A stretch of 64,000 nucleotides of DNA from Paeniglutamicibacter terrestris (lineage in GTDB: Bacteria > Actinomycetota > Actinomycetes > Actinomycetales > Micrococcaceae), in the NCBI RefSeq assembly GCF_012271785.1, contig NZ_JAAWVT010000001.1, positions 806,001 through 870,000 of the forward strand, read 5' to 3'. A model generated the notes under the pieces. It was not told the DNA's origin. It saw only the letters and a list, made by a program, of their open reading frames with translations, and did not search any database. Both the position numbers and the translations under genes were made by a program. Of the stretch, positions 34,303 to 43,499 are shown one piece after another (the stretch's first letter is position 1; the number at the start of each line of letters is the position of its first letter).

Positions 34303-35241
34303 ATGGCCACTTACACCCCCGCCGAACTTGCCAACAAGCTCAAAGACGGATTGCTCTCCTTCCCGGTGACGGCATTTGATGCCAACCTAGAGATTGACGA
34401 GGCGGGCTACCGCAAGCACCTCGACTGGCAGTCCAGCTTCGGCGTTGCCGGCCTCTTTGCCGCCGGCGGCACCGGCGAGGGCTTCACACTCACCCCGGAG
34501 GAAGCGTCCCGCGTGGTGCGCATGGCAGTGGAAGAAGCCGGAGACCGCGTCCCAGTGCTCGGCTCGGCCGGCGGGTCCACCAAGCAGGCCATCCAAAATG
34601 CGCAGGATTCCGAGGCCGCCGGCGCCCAGGGTGTACTGCTGCTTCCCCCGTACCTGACCGAATGCGACCAAGAGGGCCTGTTCGCTCACGTCTCGGCCGT
34701 CTGCTCCTCGACCACCACCGGCGTCATCGTCTACAACCGCGCCAATGCCATCTACTCGGCCGACACCGTGGCCCGACTGGCCGATAAGCATGAGAACTTC
34801 ATCGGCTTCAAGGACGCCACCGGGAACATTGAGCACATCACCAAGGTGGTGGCCAAGAATGGCGACCGGCTCTTCTACCTCGGTGGTCTGCCCACCGCCG
34901 AGACCTTCGCTTTGCCGTTGCTGCAGCTGGGCATGAGCACCTACTCCTCGGCCATGTACAACTTCGTTCCGGAGTTCGCCTTGGACTTCTACCAGGACGT
35001 GCGCAACCTGGATAACGCCGCGGTCACCGAGAAGCTCAAGCGCTTTGTCCTGCCGTACCTGGACATCCGTGACCGTGTGGCCGGCTACGGCGTCTCCATC
35101 GTCAAGGGTGGCCTGAAGGCAGTTGGCCGCGATGCAGGATCTGTTCGCACCCCGCTTCAGGACCTCACCGAGGCCGACCTGGCAGATCTGGGCGCACTGA
35201 TCGCCCAGGCTGGCCTCATGCCCGCCCCCGCAACCGTCTAA
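34303..35241 (+). CDS. kdgD: 5-dehydro-4-deoxyglucarate dehydratase (decarboxylating)
   Basis: 312 residues of the DapA/N-acetylneuraminate lyase family. Schiff-base lysine K170 (GFKDATG) and Y144 (VIVYNRANAIY) are in place; GLLSFPVTAFD and AAGGTGEGFTLTPEE are hallmarks of KdgD rather than DapA. It removes water and CO2 from 5-keto-4-deoxy-glucarate to give 2-oxoglutarate semialdehyde. AGGAG precedes the ATG. First gene of the kdgD-semialdehyde dehydrogenase-gudD operon. Confidence 0.93.
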   Translation: MATYTPAELANKLKDGLLSFPVTAFDANLEIDEAGYRKHLDWQSSFGVAGLFAAGGTGEGFTLTPEEASRVVRMAVEEAGDRVPVLGSAGGSTKQAIQNAQDSEAAGAQGVLLLPPYLTECDQEGLFAHVSAVCSSTTTGVIVYNRANAIYSADTVARLADKHENFIGFKDATGNIEHITKVVAKNGDRLFYLGGLPTAETFALPLLQLGMSTYSSAMYNFVPEFALDFYQDVRNLDNAAVTEKLKRFVLPYLDIRDRVAGYGVSIVKGGLKAVGRDAGSVRTPLQDLTEADLADLGALIAQAGLMPAPATV

Positions 35242-35284
35242 AGCACCACCCCTTCCTCCCCCATCTTCCGACGCAGGAGCACAT

Positions 35285-36892
35285 ATGTCCACGGATACCC
35301 AGCAACTCACCGGCCAGTCCATCCTCGCCGGAATCCCTTCCCACGGCAACGGCGGCGAGGTGCGCGGCTTTAACCCCGCCACCAATCAGCCCCTGGAACC
35401 GGCCTTCTCGCTGATCGATAAGGATCAGTTGGCACTGGCCACCGCGGCGGCGGAGGATGCCTTCGATTCCTTCCGTGCTCTTGACCCGGAAACCCACGCC
35501 TCATTCCTCGAGACCATCGCGGCAAACATCGAGGCAGTGGGCACCGAATTGGTGGCCCGCGCCATGGAAGAGACGGGACTTCCCGAGGCACGCTTAACCG
35601 GCGAGCGCGGGCGCACCGTGAATCAGCTGCGGCTCTTCGCCACGGTGGTTCGCCAAGGTGATCAGCACGGGGTGCGGATTGATCCGGCACTACCGGATCG
35701 TGCTCCGATGCCGCGGGTGGATATCCGTCAGCGCAAGATCCCGCTGGGTCCGGTGGCGGTGTTTGGTGCATCGAACTTCCCGTTGGCCTTCTCCACCGCC
35801 GGTGGGGATACCGCTTCGGCGCTGGCAGCCGGCTGCCCGGTCATCTTCAAGGCCCACAACGCCCACCCGGGCACCAGCGAAATCGTGGGCCGGGCCATCA
35901 CCGCCGCCATCACCGAGCTGAACCTGCACCCGGGCATCTTCTCGCTGATCTACGGACCCGGCGCAAGCATCGGTCAGGCGCTGGTCTCCGATCCACGCAT
36001 CAAGGCAGTGGGCTTCACCGGCTCCCGTTCCGGCGGCACCGCGCTGATGGCTACCGCGGCGGCGCGTCCGGAACCCATCCCGGTCTACGCAGAAATGAGC
36101 TCCATCAACCCGGTGATCTTCTTCTCCGGTGCTTTGGCCCAGGACGCGACTGCTCATGCCAAGGCCTACCTGGGATCGGTGGTCGGCTCCAGTGGACAGC
36201 TCTGCACCGCCCCGGGGCTGGTCTTTGTTCCCGCCGGTGCGGCAGGTGACGAGTTCGCCGCCGCACTTCGCACCGAAACCGCAAACGCCGCCGGCCAGAC
36301 GATGCTCACCGCGGGCATTTACAACTCCTGGGTCCAAGGTGTGCAGAATCTTGGCTCCCAGCCAGGAGTCGAACTTCTGGGCCGCGGCGCCGAGGGAAGC
36401 AGCGAGAATGCCCCGGCCCCGTCGATCTTCTCCACCAAGGTGGAGCAACTGCTGGATAACCCGGTGCTGCATGAGGAAATCTTCGGTGCCGCCTCACTGG
36501 TCATCCGCTACGCGGATGCTGCCGAGCTGGCCACCGCCCTGTCCAAGCTAGAGGGGCAGCTCACCGCCACCCTGCAGCTGACCGAGTCCGATCATGAGGC
36601 AGTCGCTGCGGTATTGCCCATCCTGGAGCGCAAGGCCGGACGCATCCTGGTCAACGGCTGGCCCACCGGAGTAGAGGTTGGCCACGCAATGGTGCACGGC
36701 GGACCCTTCCCGGCCACCTCGGATACCCGCACCACCTCGGTCGGCACCCTGGCCATCGAACGCTTCCTGCGCCCGGTGGCCTACCAGAACATCCCCGACG
36801 CCTTGCTGCCGGCAGCGTTGCAGCGATCCAACCCGTGGAAGCTGACCCGCCGCATCGACGGCACCCTGAAGAACGCCGGAGAGACCGCATGA
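35285..36892 (+). CDS. 2-oxoglutarate semialdehyde dehydrogenase (NADP-type)
   Basis: 535 residues, longer than ordinary aldehyde dehydrogenases, as expected for the glucarate-linked group. N164 (ASNFPLA), E270 (YAEMSSINP) and nucleophile C307 (GQLCTAPG) are present; [20 protein letters not shown] is typical of this branch. It oxidises the KdgD product to 2-oxoglutarate. ATG follows AGGAG by five bases; the stop overlaps the gudD start. Confidence 0.92.
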   Translation: MSTDTQQLTGQSILAGIPSHGNGGEVRGFNPATNQPLEPAFSLIDKDQLALATAAAEDAFDSFRALDPETHASFLETIAANIEAVGTELVARAMEETGLPEARLTGERGRTVNQLRLFATVVRQGDQHGVRIDPALPDRAPMPRVDIRQRKIPLGPVAVFGASNFPLAFSTAGGDTASALAAGCPVIFKAHNAHPGTSEIVGRAITAAITELNLHPGIFSLIYGPGASIGQALVSDPRIKAVGFTGSRSGGTALMATAAARPEPIPVYAEMSSINPVIFFSGALAQDATAHAKAYLGSVVGSSGQLCTAPGLVFVPAGAAGDEFAAALRTETANAAGQTMLTAGIYNSWVQGVQNLGSQPGVELLGRGAEGSSENAPAPSIFSTKVEQLLDNPVLHEEIFGAASLVIRYADAAELATALSKLEGQLTATLQLTESDHEAVAAVLPILERKAGRILVNGWPTGVEVGHAMVHGGPFPATSDTRTTSVGTLAIERFLRPVAYQNIPDALLPAALQRSNPWKLTRRIDGTLKNAGETA

Positions 36893-38220
36893 GCCCGACA
36901 CAACCCACCATCGCGAGCATCGAGGTGGTTCCGGTCGCCGGGCACGACTCGATGCTGTTGAACCTTTCCGGCGCCCATGGCCCGTTCTTCACTCGCAACA
37001 TCACCATCATCACCGACTCCGATGGCCGCACCGGCCTCGGTGAGGTACCCGGTGGCGAAGCGATCCGCAGAACCATTGAAGAGGCTGGGGAACTGCTCAT
37101 CGGTGCACCGGTGGCCAAATACCGTACGCTGCTGCGCGCGGTGGCCACCCGCTTTGCCGACCGGGATGCCGGTGGACGTGGCACCCAAACCTTTGACCTG
37201 CGCACCACGGTGCACGCGGTTACGGCCATCGAGTCGGCGCTGCTGGATGTGCACGGCCAGTTCCTTGGCGTTCCCGTAGCGGAGCTGCTGGGCGACGGAC
37301 AACAGCGTGATGCCGTGCCGATGCTTGGCTACCTCTTCTACGTGGGCAACCCCGACGACACCGATCTTCCCTACCTGCGCGAGCCACACGGCACCGATGA
37401 CTGGGAGAAGGTGCGCCGCGAGGAAGCCATGACCCCGGAGGCCATCGTGAAGCTCGCCGAGGCAGCTCAGAAGCGCTACGGGTTCAAGGACTTCAAGCTC
37501 AAGGGTGGCGTGCAGGCCGGGGATGCGGAGGTTGACGCCGTCATCGCGCTGAAGCAGCGCTTCCCCGAGGCACGCATCACCCTAGATCCCAATGGTGGCT
37601 GGCTGCTCAAGGACGCCATCCGTTTGGGCAAGCGGATGCAAGGAATTGTGGCCTACGCCGAGGACCCCTGTGGCGCCGAGGGCAAGTTCTCCGGACGTGA
37701 GGTGGTGGCCGAGTTCCGTCGGGCCACCGGCCTGGCAACGGCCACCAATATGATCGCCACCGATTGGCGCGAAATGGCCCATGCCATCCGCACCAATGCC
37801 GTGGATATCCCCCTGGCCGATCCGCACTTCTGGACCATGGCTGGTTCGGTGCGTGTGGCTCAACTCTGCAACGAGTTCGGGCTGACCTGGGGTTCACATT
37901 CGAACAACCACTTCGATATTTCCCTCGCCATGTTTACCCAGGTTGCTGCCGCGGCGCCGGGCGAAATCACGGCACTGGATACACACTGGATCTGGCAGGA
38001 CGGTCAGGGGTTGACCGAGGAACCGCTGCTGATTCGTGACGGCGAGATCAAGGTGCCGGATCGTTCTGGTCTAGGCGTGAGCCTGGATCGCACCCGTCTG
38101 GCCGAGGCTCACGAGCTCTACCTGGAGCACGGGCTGGGCTCGCGCGATGATGCAGCCTCCATGCAGTACCTGATTCCGGGATGGGAATTCAACGCGAAGT
38201 CCCCGGCGCTGGTTCGCTAG
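36889..38220 (+). CDS. gudD: Glucarate dehydratase (enolase superfamily)
   Basis: 443 residues from ATG 36889, overlapping the preceding stop (ATGA). K203-x-K205 in FKLKGG, D233 (LDPNGGW), E258 (AEDPCG), N287 (ATNMIAT) and H337 (GSHSNNHFD) match the known glucarate dehydratase site. [12 protein letters not shown] and WHLGG-type spacing are normal. It dehydrates D-glucarate (and often idarate) to 5-keto-4-deoxy-glucarate, feeding KdgD two genes upstream. With the galactarate dehydratase it lets both aldarates enter one route. Confidence 0.93.
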   Translation: MSPTQPTIASIEVVPVAGHDSMLLNLSGAHGPFFTRNITIITDSDGRTGLGEVPGGEAIRRTIEEAGELLIGAPVAKYRTLLRAVATRFADRDAGGRGTQTFDLRTTVHAVTAIESALLDVHGQFLGVPVAELLGDGQQRDAVPMLGYLFYVGNPDDTDLPYLREPHGTDDWEKVRREEAMTPEAIVKLAEAAQKRYGFKDFKLKGGVQAGDAEVDAVIALKQRFPEARITLDPNGGWLLKDAIRLGKRMQGIVAYAEDPCGAEGKFSGREVVAEFRRATGLATATNMIATDWREMAHAIRTNAVDIPLADPHFWTMAGSVRVAQLCNEFGLTWGSHSNNHFDISLAMFTQVAAAAPGEITALDTHWIWQDGQGLTEEPLLIRDGEIKVPDRSGLGVSLDRTRLAEAHELYLEHGLGSRDDAASMQYLIPGWEFNAKSPALVR

Positions 38221-38251
38221 CACCATGATTTGAATAGTAGTAGGTAGCAGT

Positions 38252-38293
38252 AGGGACGCCGGAATCGTTTAACAGAACGATCTCGGCGTCCCT
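38252..38293 (+). terminator. Long hairpin after gudD
   Basis: AGGGACGCCG (38252-38261) pairs with CGGCGTCCCT (38284-38293), and ATCGTT/AACGAT extends the stem inside. It ends the kdgD operon 31 bases after the gudD stop. No T-run follows. Confidence 0.7.
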
Positions 38294-38357
38294 GCCGTGC
38301 TTAATCTCAGGTCTGGTCCGCGACCACGATCATCAAGGACCAACCGAGGAAGAGAAT

Positions 38358-39299
38358 ATGCAAGGAGTGCTCCAGGGGTTCACGATCGTACTGATCCTGA
38401 TCTTCATCGGATTGGCCACGGCACGGTTCCTGCCGCGCAAGCGTGAATCCATCGCCACCGGACTGACCCCGCTGATTTACTACATCACCAATCCGGCGCT
38501 GATGTTCACGCTGTTGGCCGAGACCGATCTGCGCTCGGTCATCGGCGTCTTCACTCCGATAGCCCTGATCACCGCCGCGCTGACCGGCGGGCTCTATGCG
38601 CTCAGCGCCAAACTATTCTTCAAGGTCCCCACGACCCGACTCCCGGGCGCAGCAATGTCCACCAGCTACGTTAATGCCGGAAACATCGGTGTGCCGCTGG
38701 CACTCTACGCGGTGGGCAGTACCGACCCGGTGGTCTCGGTCCTCATTGCGCAGTTGCTGATGATCGCTCCGGTGTATCTGTGCTTCTTTGCCCTGGCAGC
38801 TCGTGCGACCGGAAGCCAAGCGAACAAGACTCCGCTGGGTAAAACCATCCTTCGCTCCATCGCCAACCCCGTCACCATTGCCACGTTCATCGGTGCGCTC
38901 TTCGCAGCCTTTGATCTTCGCCTGCCCGAGGTCATTCACATCCCGTTGGACATGTTGGGACAGGCCTCCATCCCGCTATTGCTCATGGCCTTTGGCCTCT
39001 CGCTTTATGGGCAGCGGCCGCTGGCACAGAAGTCGCTGCGCAGCGAGGTATTCCTGGCGACCGGATTCAAGATGCTCTTTATGCCGCTGGTGGCCTGGGT
39101 GTTTGCCGCTTTTGTTTTCCGTTTGCAGGGAACCGCACTGCTCGGGGTGGTACTCATGGCGGCGCTGCCCACCGCCCAGAACGTGCTGCTCTTTTCCCAA
39201 CAGTTCCGCCTGGAAACCACCGTCGCCCGGGAGGTCATCCTCTGCAGCACCCTGCTGGCGTTGCCGGTGACGTTGGTGATTACGCTGCTACTCGGGTAA
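38358..39299 (+). CDS. AEC-family (auxin efflux carrier-like) transporter
   Basis: 313 residues, about ten membrane helices, with the family's mid-protein YVNAGNIGVPLALYAVGS and C-terminal AALPTAQNVLLFSQQF. GAGGAAGA precedes the ATG. Bacterial members move small carboxylates such as malate or malonate; export or uptake of a carboxylate linked to the preceding aldarate operon is likely but unproved, since a hairpin separates them. Confidence 0.88.
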   Translation: MQGVLQGFTIVLILIFIGLATARFLPRKRESIATGLTPLIYYITNPALMFTLLAETDLRSVIGVFTPIALITAALTGGLYALSAKLFFKVPTTRLPGAAMSTSYVNAGNIGVPLALYAVGSTDPVVSVLIAQLLMIAPVYLCFFALAARATGSQANKTPLGKTILRSIANPVTIATFIGALFAAFDLRLPEVIHIPLDMLGQASIPLLLMAFGLSLYGQRPLAQKSLRSEVFLATGFKMLFMPLVAWVFAAFVFRLQGTALLGVVLMAALPTAQNVLLFSQQFRLETTVAREVILCSTLLALPVTLVITLLLG

Positions 39300-39436
39300 T
39301 CACGGCAGCTGTCTATCCCTCGTATTTACGGCAGTCGCGTCATTCCGGAGAAGGATGCCGCCGTCTCGCTCGAACTGCTCCACGCCACGGGCCAATTCGC
39401 TCCGCGGGGCACGGTTCCTTGTGCGACGCTTGAGGC

Positions 39437-39628
39437 ATGAACAAGGGTTCGATGTGGCTATCGATAATTTTCTTCGTGGTCTTCTTTATGTTGCTGTGCC
39501 TCTGTGGCGGTTTAGCGTGGTTCTGGTCCACCGGCTACCAGTGGTGGGTCGTGGCCGCCCTAGCGCTCGGATCCGGGGTTCTCACGTCGCTGAGCCTGAT
39601 CGCACTGAATCGGCCGCAGAAGCGCTAA
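39437..39628 (+). CDS. Small two-helix membrane protein, unknown
   Basis: 63 residues: helices at about 7-29 and 36-56, basic tail NRPQKR. The ribosome site (TTGAGG) is close to the ATG. No family recognised. It may be a real small membrane protein or chance; the strongly hydrophobic two-helix pattern favours a real gene. It lies alone between converging transcripts. Confidence 0.45.
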   Translation: MNKGSMWLSIIFFVVFFMLLCLCGGLAWFWSTGYQWWVVAALALGSGVLTSLSLIALNRPQKR

Positions 39629-39675
39629 GGAATGATCACGGAAGTCGTCATCTGCCGGACAACGGTATTAAACAA

Positions 39676-39716
39676 CTGTGGTGGAGACAAGACCGACGGC
39701 CTTACCTCCACCACAG
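39676..39716 (-). terminator. Terminator of the sugar-binding protein gene
   Basis: CTGTGGTGGAG (39676-39686) and its exact complement (39706-39716) enclose a 19-base loop; read leftward a T-rich stretch (TTGTTTAAT) follows. It lies 13 bases after the stop of the leftward binding-protein gene. Confidence 0.8.
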
Positions 39717-39728
39717 CGCCAGTGCGAA

Positions 39729-41006
39729 CTAGCTGATTTCGATCTTCATTTCCTCATACATCTTCTGTGCAGCGTCCTCGGTGCTCAGACGTCCGAAGAA
39801 CACTTCCAGTCCGTAGCGGTACAGGATGTCCTGCAGACCGCTAAACCCACGCGGTGGCACCGGCTCGGCGGCGGCAATTTCGTCTTCGATGTCGGCCATG
39901 AACTCGGCCGAGCGAGCGTCCGCTCCATCAAGGGCCGCAACTACTGCTTTACGTACATCGAGGTTAGAGGGAAGTCCGCGGTCTGCCAGGTTGAGCAGGC
40001 CAGCTTCTTCGGAGTTCACCATGAAGTCAATAAACTTTTTGACCTCTTCGGGGTGCTTGGTGCCCTTGGTGGCGGACATGAACATCGATGACTTGAAGAA
40101 GGTCTGTGATCCACCGGCTTCTCCGCTGCGACCCGGCATGCGCAAGGGGACAAGGTCCTCACCTGAGGCGCCGGAAAGGGCGGTGAGTTGGTTGGTCCAC
40201 CACATGCCCATGGCTGCACCGTTGGTACCGGTCAACGACCGGTCCGGGCCTGGGCTCTGGTCCTCGGCGATTCCCGAGGCGCTCGGAATGGCTTCGGCCT
40301 CCATGAGTCCCTTGAGCATTTCAAAGTACGAGACGGCATCCGCTGGTTCAAATCCGAGAGTGCCCTCGGCGGTAGTCAACGATTTGCCGTCCTGACGCAG
40401 CCAGAACTGGAAACCGGCTGGCTCATTGGGTCCGGTGGCACCAAATACCTTGGTATTTTTCGTAATTTTCGCGGAGATGTCACTGTAGTCATCCCAGGTC
40501 CAGGTCTTGTCATCAGGTAATTCGACGCCGGCTTCCTTGAAGAGCGTCGGGTTGGCCATCATCGCCATGGCATTAATTCCGGTGGTGATGCCGACGACTC
40601 CGTCCTCGGTGGTGCCATTGGTGATGGCTGCCTCGTCGAACTTGGAGACATCAATGTCCGAGAGGTCCAGCAATGCTCCACGGTCTGCGTATTCACGCAG
40701 ATACTTGTCGTCCATCTGAATAATGTCCGGCGCATCATTGGAAGCAACCTGCGTCGCCAGCTTGTCCCAGTAACCACCCCAATCTCCATATTCACCCTGG
40801 ATCTTGATGCCCGGGTTCTTGGCTTCGAAGGCATCGATAATCTTCTGGGTTGCCGCTGACCGCGACTCAGAACCCCACCAGGAGAAGCGCAACGTCACGT
40901 CTCCATTGGCGTCTGCGGCATTCCCGTTGCCGCCGCAGCCGGTGAGCGCCAGCGCGGCTATGGAGGCCGCCGCCGTAAATTTTGCCAGTCGAGCGAATTT
41001 CATCAT
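39729..41006 (-). CDS. Sugar ABC transporter substrate-binding lipoprotein (family 1)
   Basis: 425 residues from ATG 41006 (GAGG six bases upstream). Lipobox LTGC (Cys at about 24), then the maltose-binding-like fold: VTLRFSWWGSESRSAATQKI, GDWGGYWDKLATQVASNDAP, and MWWTNQLTALSG. It binds an oligosaccharide or sugar derivative. It has no permease next to it; MalF/MalG-like genes 16 kb away share its LacI operator. A CUT1-type ATPase is missing from the window. Confidence 0.92.
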   Translation of the reverse strand: MMKFARLAKFTAAASIAALALTGCGGNGNAADANGDVTLRFSWWGSESRSAATQKIIDAFEAKNPGIKIQGEYGDWGGYWDKLATQVASNDAPDIIQMDDKYLREYADRGALLDLSDIDVSKFDEAAITNGTTEDGVVGITTGINAMAMMANPTLFKEAGVELPDDKTWTWDDYSDISAKITKNTKVFGATGPNEPAGFQFWLRQDGKSLTTAEGTLGFEPADAVSYFEMLKGLMEAEAIPSASGIAEDQSPGPDRSLTGTNGAAMGMWWTNQLTALSGASGEDLVPLRMPGRSGEAGGSQTFFKSSMFMSATKGTKHPEEVKKFIDFMVNSEEAGLLNLADRGLPSNLDVRKAVVAALDGADARSAEFMADIEDEIAAAEPVPPRGFSGLQDILYRYGLEVFFGRLSTEDAAQKMYEEMKIEIS

Positions 41007-41046
41007 CGAATCCTCAAGTCTTGTGGTGGAGCACGGTCGCCCGCTC

Positions 41047-41065
41047 TTGGGAAAGCGGTTTCCAA
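41047..41065. promoter_or_regulatory. LacI-family operator 1 (binding-protein gene)
   Basis: TTGGGAAAGCGGTTTCCAA, near-palindromic about GCG, 41 bases upstream of the binding-protein start. The core GGAAAGCGGTTTCC recurs at 59062-59078, and a related GGAAAGCGCATTCC at 42271-42284. It is the LacI-type consensus GAAAGCGcTTTC with one change. Confidence 0.82.
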
Positions 41066-41161
41066 CACCGTATGTGTGATTGGAATCACTCGTCAAGTGC
41101 CCTAGCGATCTTCATGATTCCTTTTGCGCATGCATCAATACACAATTGGCAATCATAGAAA

Positions 41162-42178
41162 TCAGGGACAGAAAGTGGTGCTTTCGCGCAAAACCGGGGT
41201 CCCGTCAATCACTCGAACGGAGGCAGCGTCTTCGGCACCCAATAGCATGAGCGCCGCTTGCTCCCCCATGGAATCCAGGGGCAGCTGGACGGTGGTGATC
41301 GAAGGAATCATGTCTTCAAGCGTGGCGATGTCATCAAATCCTGCCAGCGCCACGTCCTGCGGAACCCGCAAACCGGCGCGGCGCACAGCGGTCAGCGCGC
41401 CGAGGGCCATCACGTCGTTGGCGGCCAGGACGCAGATCTGTCCCTGAGCTATTTCAGCACCCGAAGCATCAAGGTATTCGGTCATGACTTCCAACCCACC
41501 ATCGCGGGTAAAGACCCCTGGCAGTACCGCCAAGGCCGACAGCCCGGCCTCATCTAGTCCCTCAATAAATCCGGCATGACGATCTTTCACCGTCACCAGA
41601 TTCATATCTCCGGCCAGGATCACAAAGCGTCGATGTCCAAGCTCCACCAGCTGGCGCACCAGCTCGGTCGCGGAGCCGCGGTTATCAACGCTCAGGCCCA
41701 GGGTTCCGGGCAATGGTTGGCCGATCATGATGACCTTGCCGCCATTTTTTCGGTAAGTTTCCACCGCAGCAATCAGCGGCTCATCGCCGTCAACGGTGCG
41801 CGATCCGGCCAGCACAATCCCCTCGGTCCGGTAGGACATGAAGGCGCGCACGGCTTCCATTTCGGTCTCGCCATCCCGATCGGTGCTCGAGAGCATGACG
41901 CGCAATCCCGAGCCATGGAGCCCGTGCTGAACCCCGTGGGCAATGGAGGAAAAGTAGGGGTCGGCAATGTCGTGCACGATCAAACCCACCAGGCCCGCCG
42001 AGGAGCGGGCGAGCGCCTGGGCTTGAGCGTTTGGGAAGTATCCCAGGCGCTCGGCGGCACGGCGAACCTTCTCGGCAATCGCTTCCGCTGGGCTTCGCGA
42101 GGAGCCGTTCAGGACCCGGGACGCGGTCGCCGGAGAGACTCCTGCCTCGCGGGCCACATCTGCCAGCCGTACGACCAT
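41162..42178 (-). CDS. LacI-family repressor of the sugar regulon
   Basis: 338 residues from ATG 42178 (AAAGGTGG eight bases upstream; the GTG 12 bases earlier has no room for a site). VRLADVAREAGVSPATASRV is the LacI headpiece; ligand domain with GLIVHDIADPYFSSIAHGV and GFDDIATLEDMIPSITTV. It lies between the binding-protein gene and the divergent Gfo/Idh operon, and three copies of one LacI-type operator stand before the binding protein, that operon and the distant permeases. The inducer is an unknown sugar. Confidence 0.93.
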   Translation of the reverse strand: MVVRLADVAREAGVSPATASRVLNGSSRSPAEAIAEKVRRAAERLGYFPNAQAQALARSSAGLVGLIVHDIADPYFSSIAHGVQHGLHGSGLRVMLSSTDRDGETEMEAVRAFMSYRTEGIVLAGSRTVDGDEPLIAAVETYRKNGGKVIMIGQPLPGTLGLSVDNRGSATELVRQLVELGHRRFVILAGDMNLVTVKDRHAGFIEGLDEAGLSALAVLPGVFTRDGGLEVMTEYLDASGAEIAQGQICVLAANDVMALGALTAVRRAGLRVPQDVALAGFDDIATLEDMIPSITTVQLPLDSMGEQAALMLLGAEDAASVRVIDGTPVLRESTTFCP

Positions 42179-42200
42179 CTGGAAAACCACCTTTCAATAA

Positions 42201-42219
42201 TTTCGGCACGCTGCCGAAA
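42201..42219. promoter_or_regulatory. Perfect dyad TTTCGGCA-CGC-TGCCGAAA
   Basis: An 8-base inverted repeat with a three-base spacer lies 22 bases upstream of the lacI start. It differs from the GGAAAGCG operator and may be an autoregulatory site or a second regulator's target. Confidence 0.5.
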
Positions 42220-42268
42220 CCACACACGTCATTGTGACAGTTGACACGCTGATCTAAACGAATATATC

Positions 42269-42286
42269 TTGGAAAGCGCATTCCCA
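42269..42286. promoter_or_regulatory. LacI-family operator 2 (Gfo/Idh operon)
   Basis: TTGGAAAGCGCATTCCCA, close to the palindrome GGAAAGCGCTTTCC, 47 bases before the Gfo/Idh start. It places the whole 42333-45603 run under the adjacent LacI protein. Confidence 0.78.
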
Positions 42287-42332
42287 CCCACTTCCCCAGA
42301 TATACCGACCCGATTTCAGGAGTCAGAAGACC

Positions 42333-43499
42333 ATGCCGGAAACACAAGTACTTCGTATCGCCATGAACGGTATCACCGGTCGCATGGGTTACCGTCAGCA
42401 CCTCCTTCGCTCGATCCTTCCGATTCGTGACCAAGGTGGCATCACTCTGGCCGACGGACGCAAGATCACCGTGCAGCCCATCTTGGTCGGCCGCAATGAA
42501 GAAAAGATCCGAGAACTCGCCCGCATCCACAAGATCGAACACTGGACCACCGACCTTGATGAGGTCATTAACGACCCCACCGTCGACATCGTGTTTGATG
42601 CCTCGATGACCTCCCTGCGCTCACAAACGCTCACCAAGGCCATCAACGCCGGCAAGCACATCTTCACCGAGAAGCCCACCGCGGAAACTCTCGAGGAAGC
42701 CATCGAACTGGCTCGGATCGCCAAGGCTAAGGGCATCACCGCGGGCGTGGTGCATGACAAGCTCTACCTCCCGGGTCTGGTCAAGCTCCGGCGACTCGTT
42801 GATGAGGGGTTCTTCGGACGGATCCTCTCGCTGCGTGGGGAATTCGGTTACTGGGTCTTCGAGGGCGACATCCAGGCGGCCCAGCGCCCCAGCTGGAACT
42901 ACCGATTGGCCGACGGTGGATCGATGACCACTGACATGTACTGCCACTGGAACTACGTGCTTGAGGGCATCATTGGCAAGGTCAAGTCGGTCACCTCCAA
43001 AACTGCCACCCATATCCCGGCGCGCTGGGACGAGCAGAACAATGAATACGCTGCCACCGCCGATGATGCCGCCTACGGCATCTTCGAATTGGAGACCCCC
43101 GCCGGGGACCCGGTGGTCGCACAGATCAACTCCTCGTGGGCGGTGCGCGTGTACCGCGACGAACTCGTCGAATTCCAGATTGATGGCACACACGGCTCGG
43201 CCGTTGCCGGCCTTAACAAGTGCGTGGCCCAGCAGCGCGCCAATACTCCAAAGCCGGTATGGAACCCCGATTTGCCCGTCACCGAGTCGTTCCGCGATCA
43301 GTGGCTTGAGGTCCCGGCCAACGACGAACTCGACAACGGCTTTAAGCGCCAGTGGGAAGAATTCTTAGAAGACGTGGCCTACGGCCGCGAGCACCGCTTT
43401 GGTTTGCTGTCCGCCGCGCGCGGCGTGCAGCTGGCGGAACTCGGCCTGCAATCCGCCGCCGAACGCCGCACCATCGACATCCCCGAGGTTGTGCTGTGA
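42333..43499 (+). CDS. Gfo/Idh/MocA-family oxidoreductase
   Basis: 388 residues. The nucleotide loop is unusual, MNGITGRMGYRQH, closer to a G-x-x-GRMG pattern than GxGxxG. The conserved EKP is in HIFTEKPTAETLEEA, and the C-terminal domain carries SMTTDMYCHWNYVLEG, with the typical D-x-x-x-H pair of the active site. It would oxidise or reduce a sugar or its acid with NAD(P). First gene of the LacI-controlled operon; its stop overlaps the next start (GTGA). Confidence 0.88.
   Translation: MPETQVLRIAMNGITGRMGYRQHLLRSILPIRDQGGITLADGRKITVQPILVGRNEEKIRELARIHKIEHWTTDLDEVINDPTVDIVFDASMTSLRSQTLTKAINAGKHIFTEKPTAETLEEAIELARIAKAKGITAGVVHDKLYLPGLVKLRRLVDEGFFGRILSLRGEFGYWVFEGDIQAAQRPSWNYRLADGGSMTTDMYCHWNYVLEGIIGKVKSVTSKTATHIPARWDEQNNEYAATADDAAYGIFELETPAGDPVVAQINSSWAVRVYRDELVEFQIDGTHGSAVAGLNKCVAQQRANTPKPVWNPDLPVTESFRDQWLEVPANDELDNGFKRQWEEFLEDVAYGREHRFGLLSAARGVQLAELGLQSAAERRTIDIPEVVL

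Noticed and set aside
34387-35385. Leftward frame of 332 codons opposite kdgD
   Set aside because: Antisense of a certain gene, no domain, no ribosome site.
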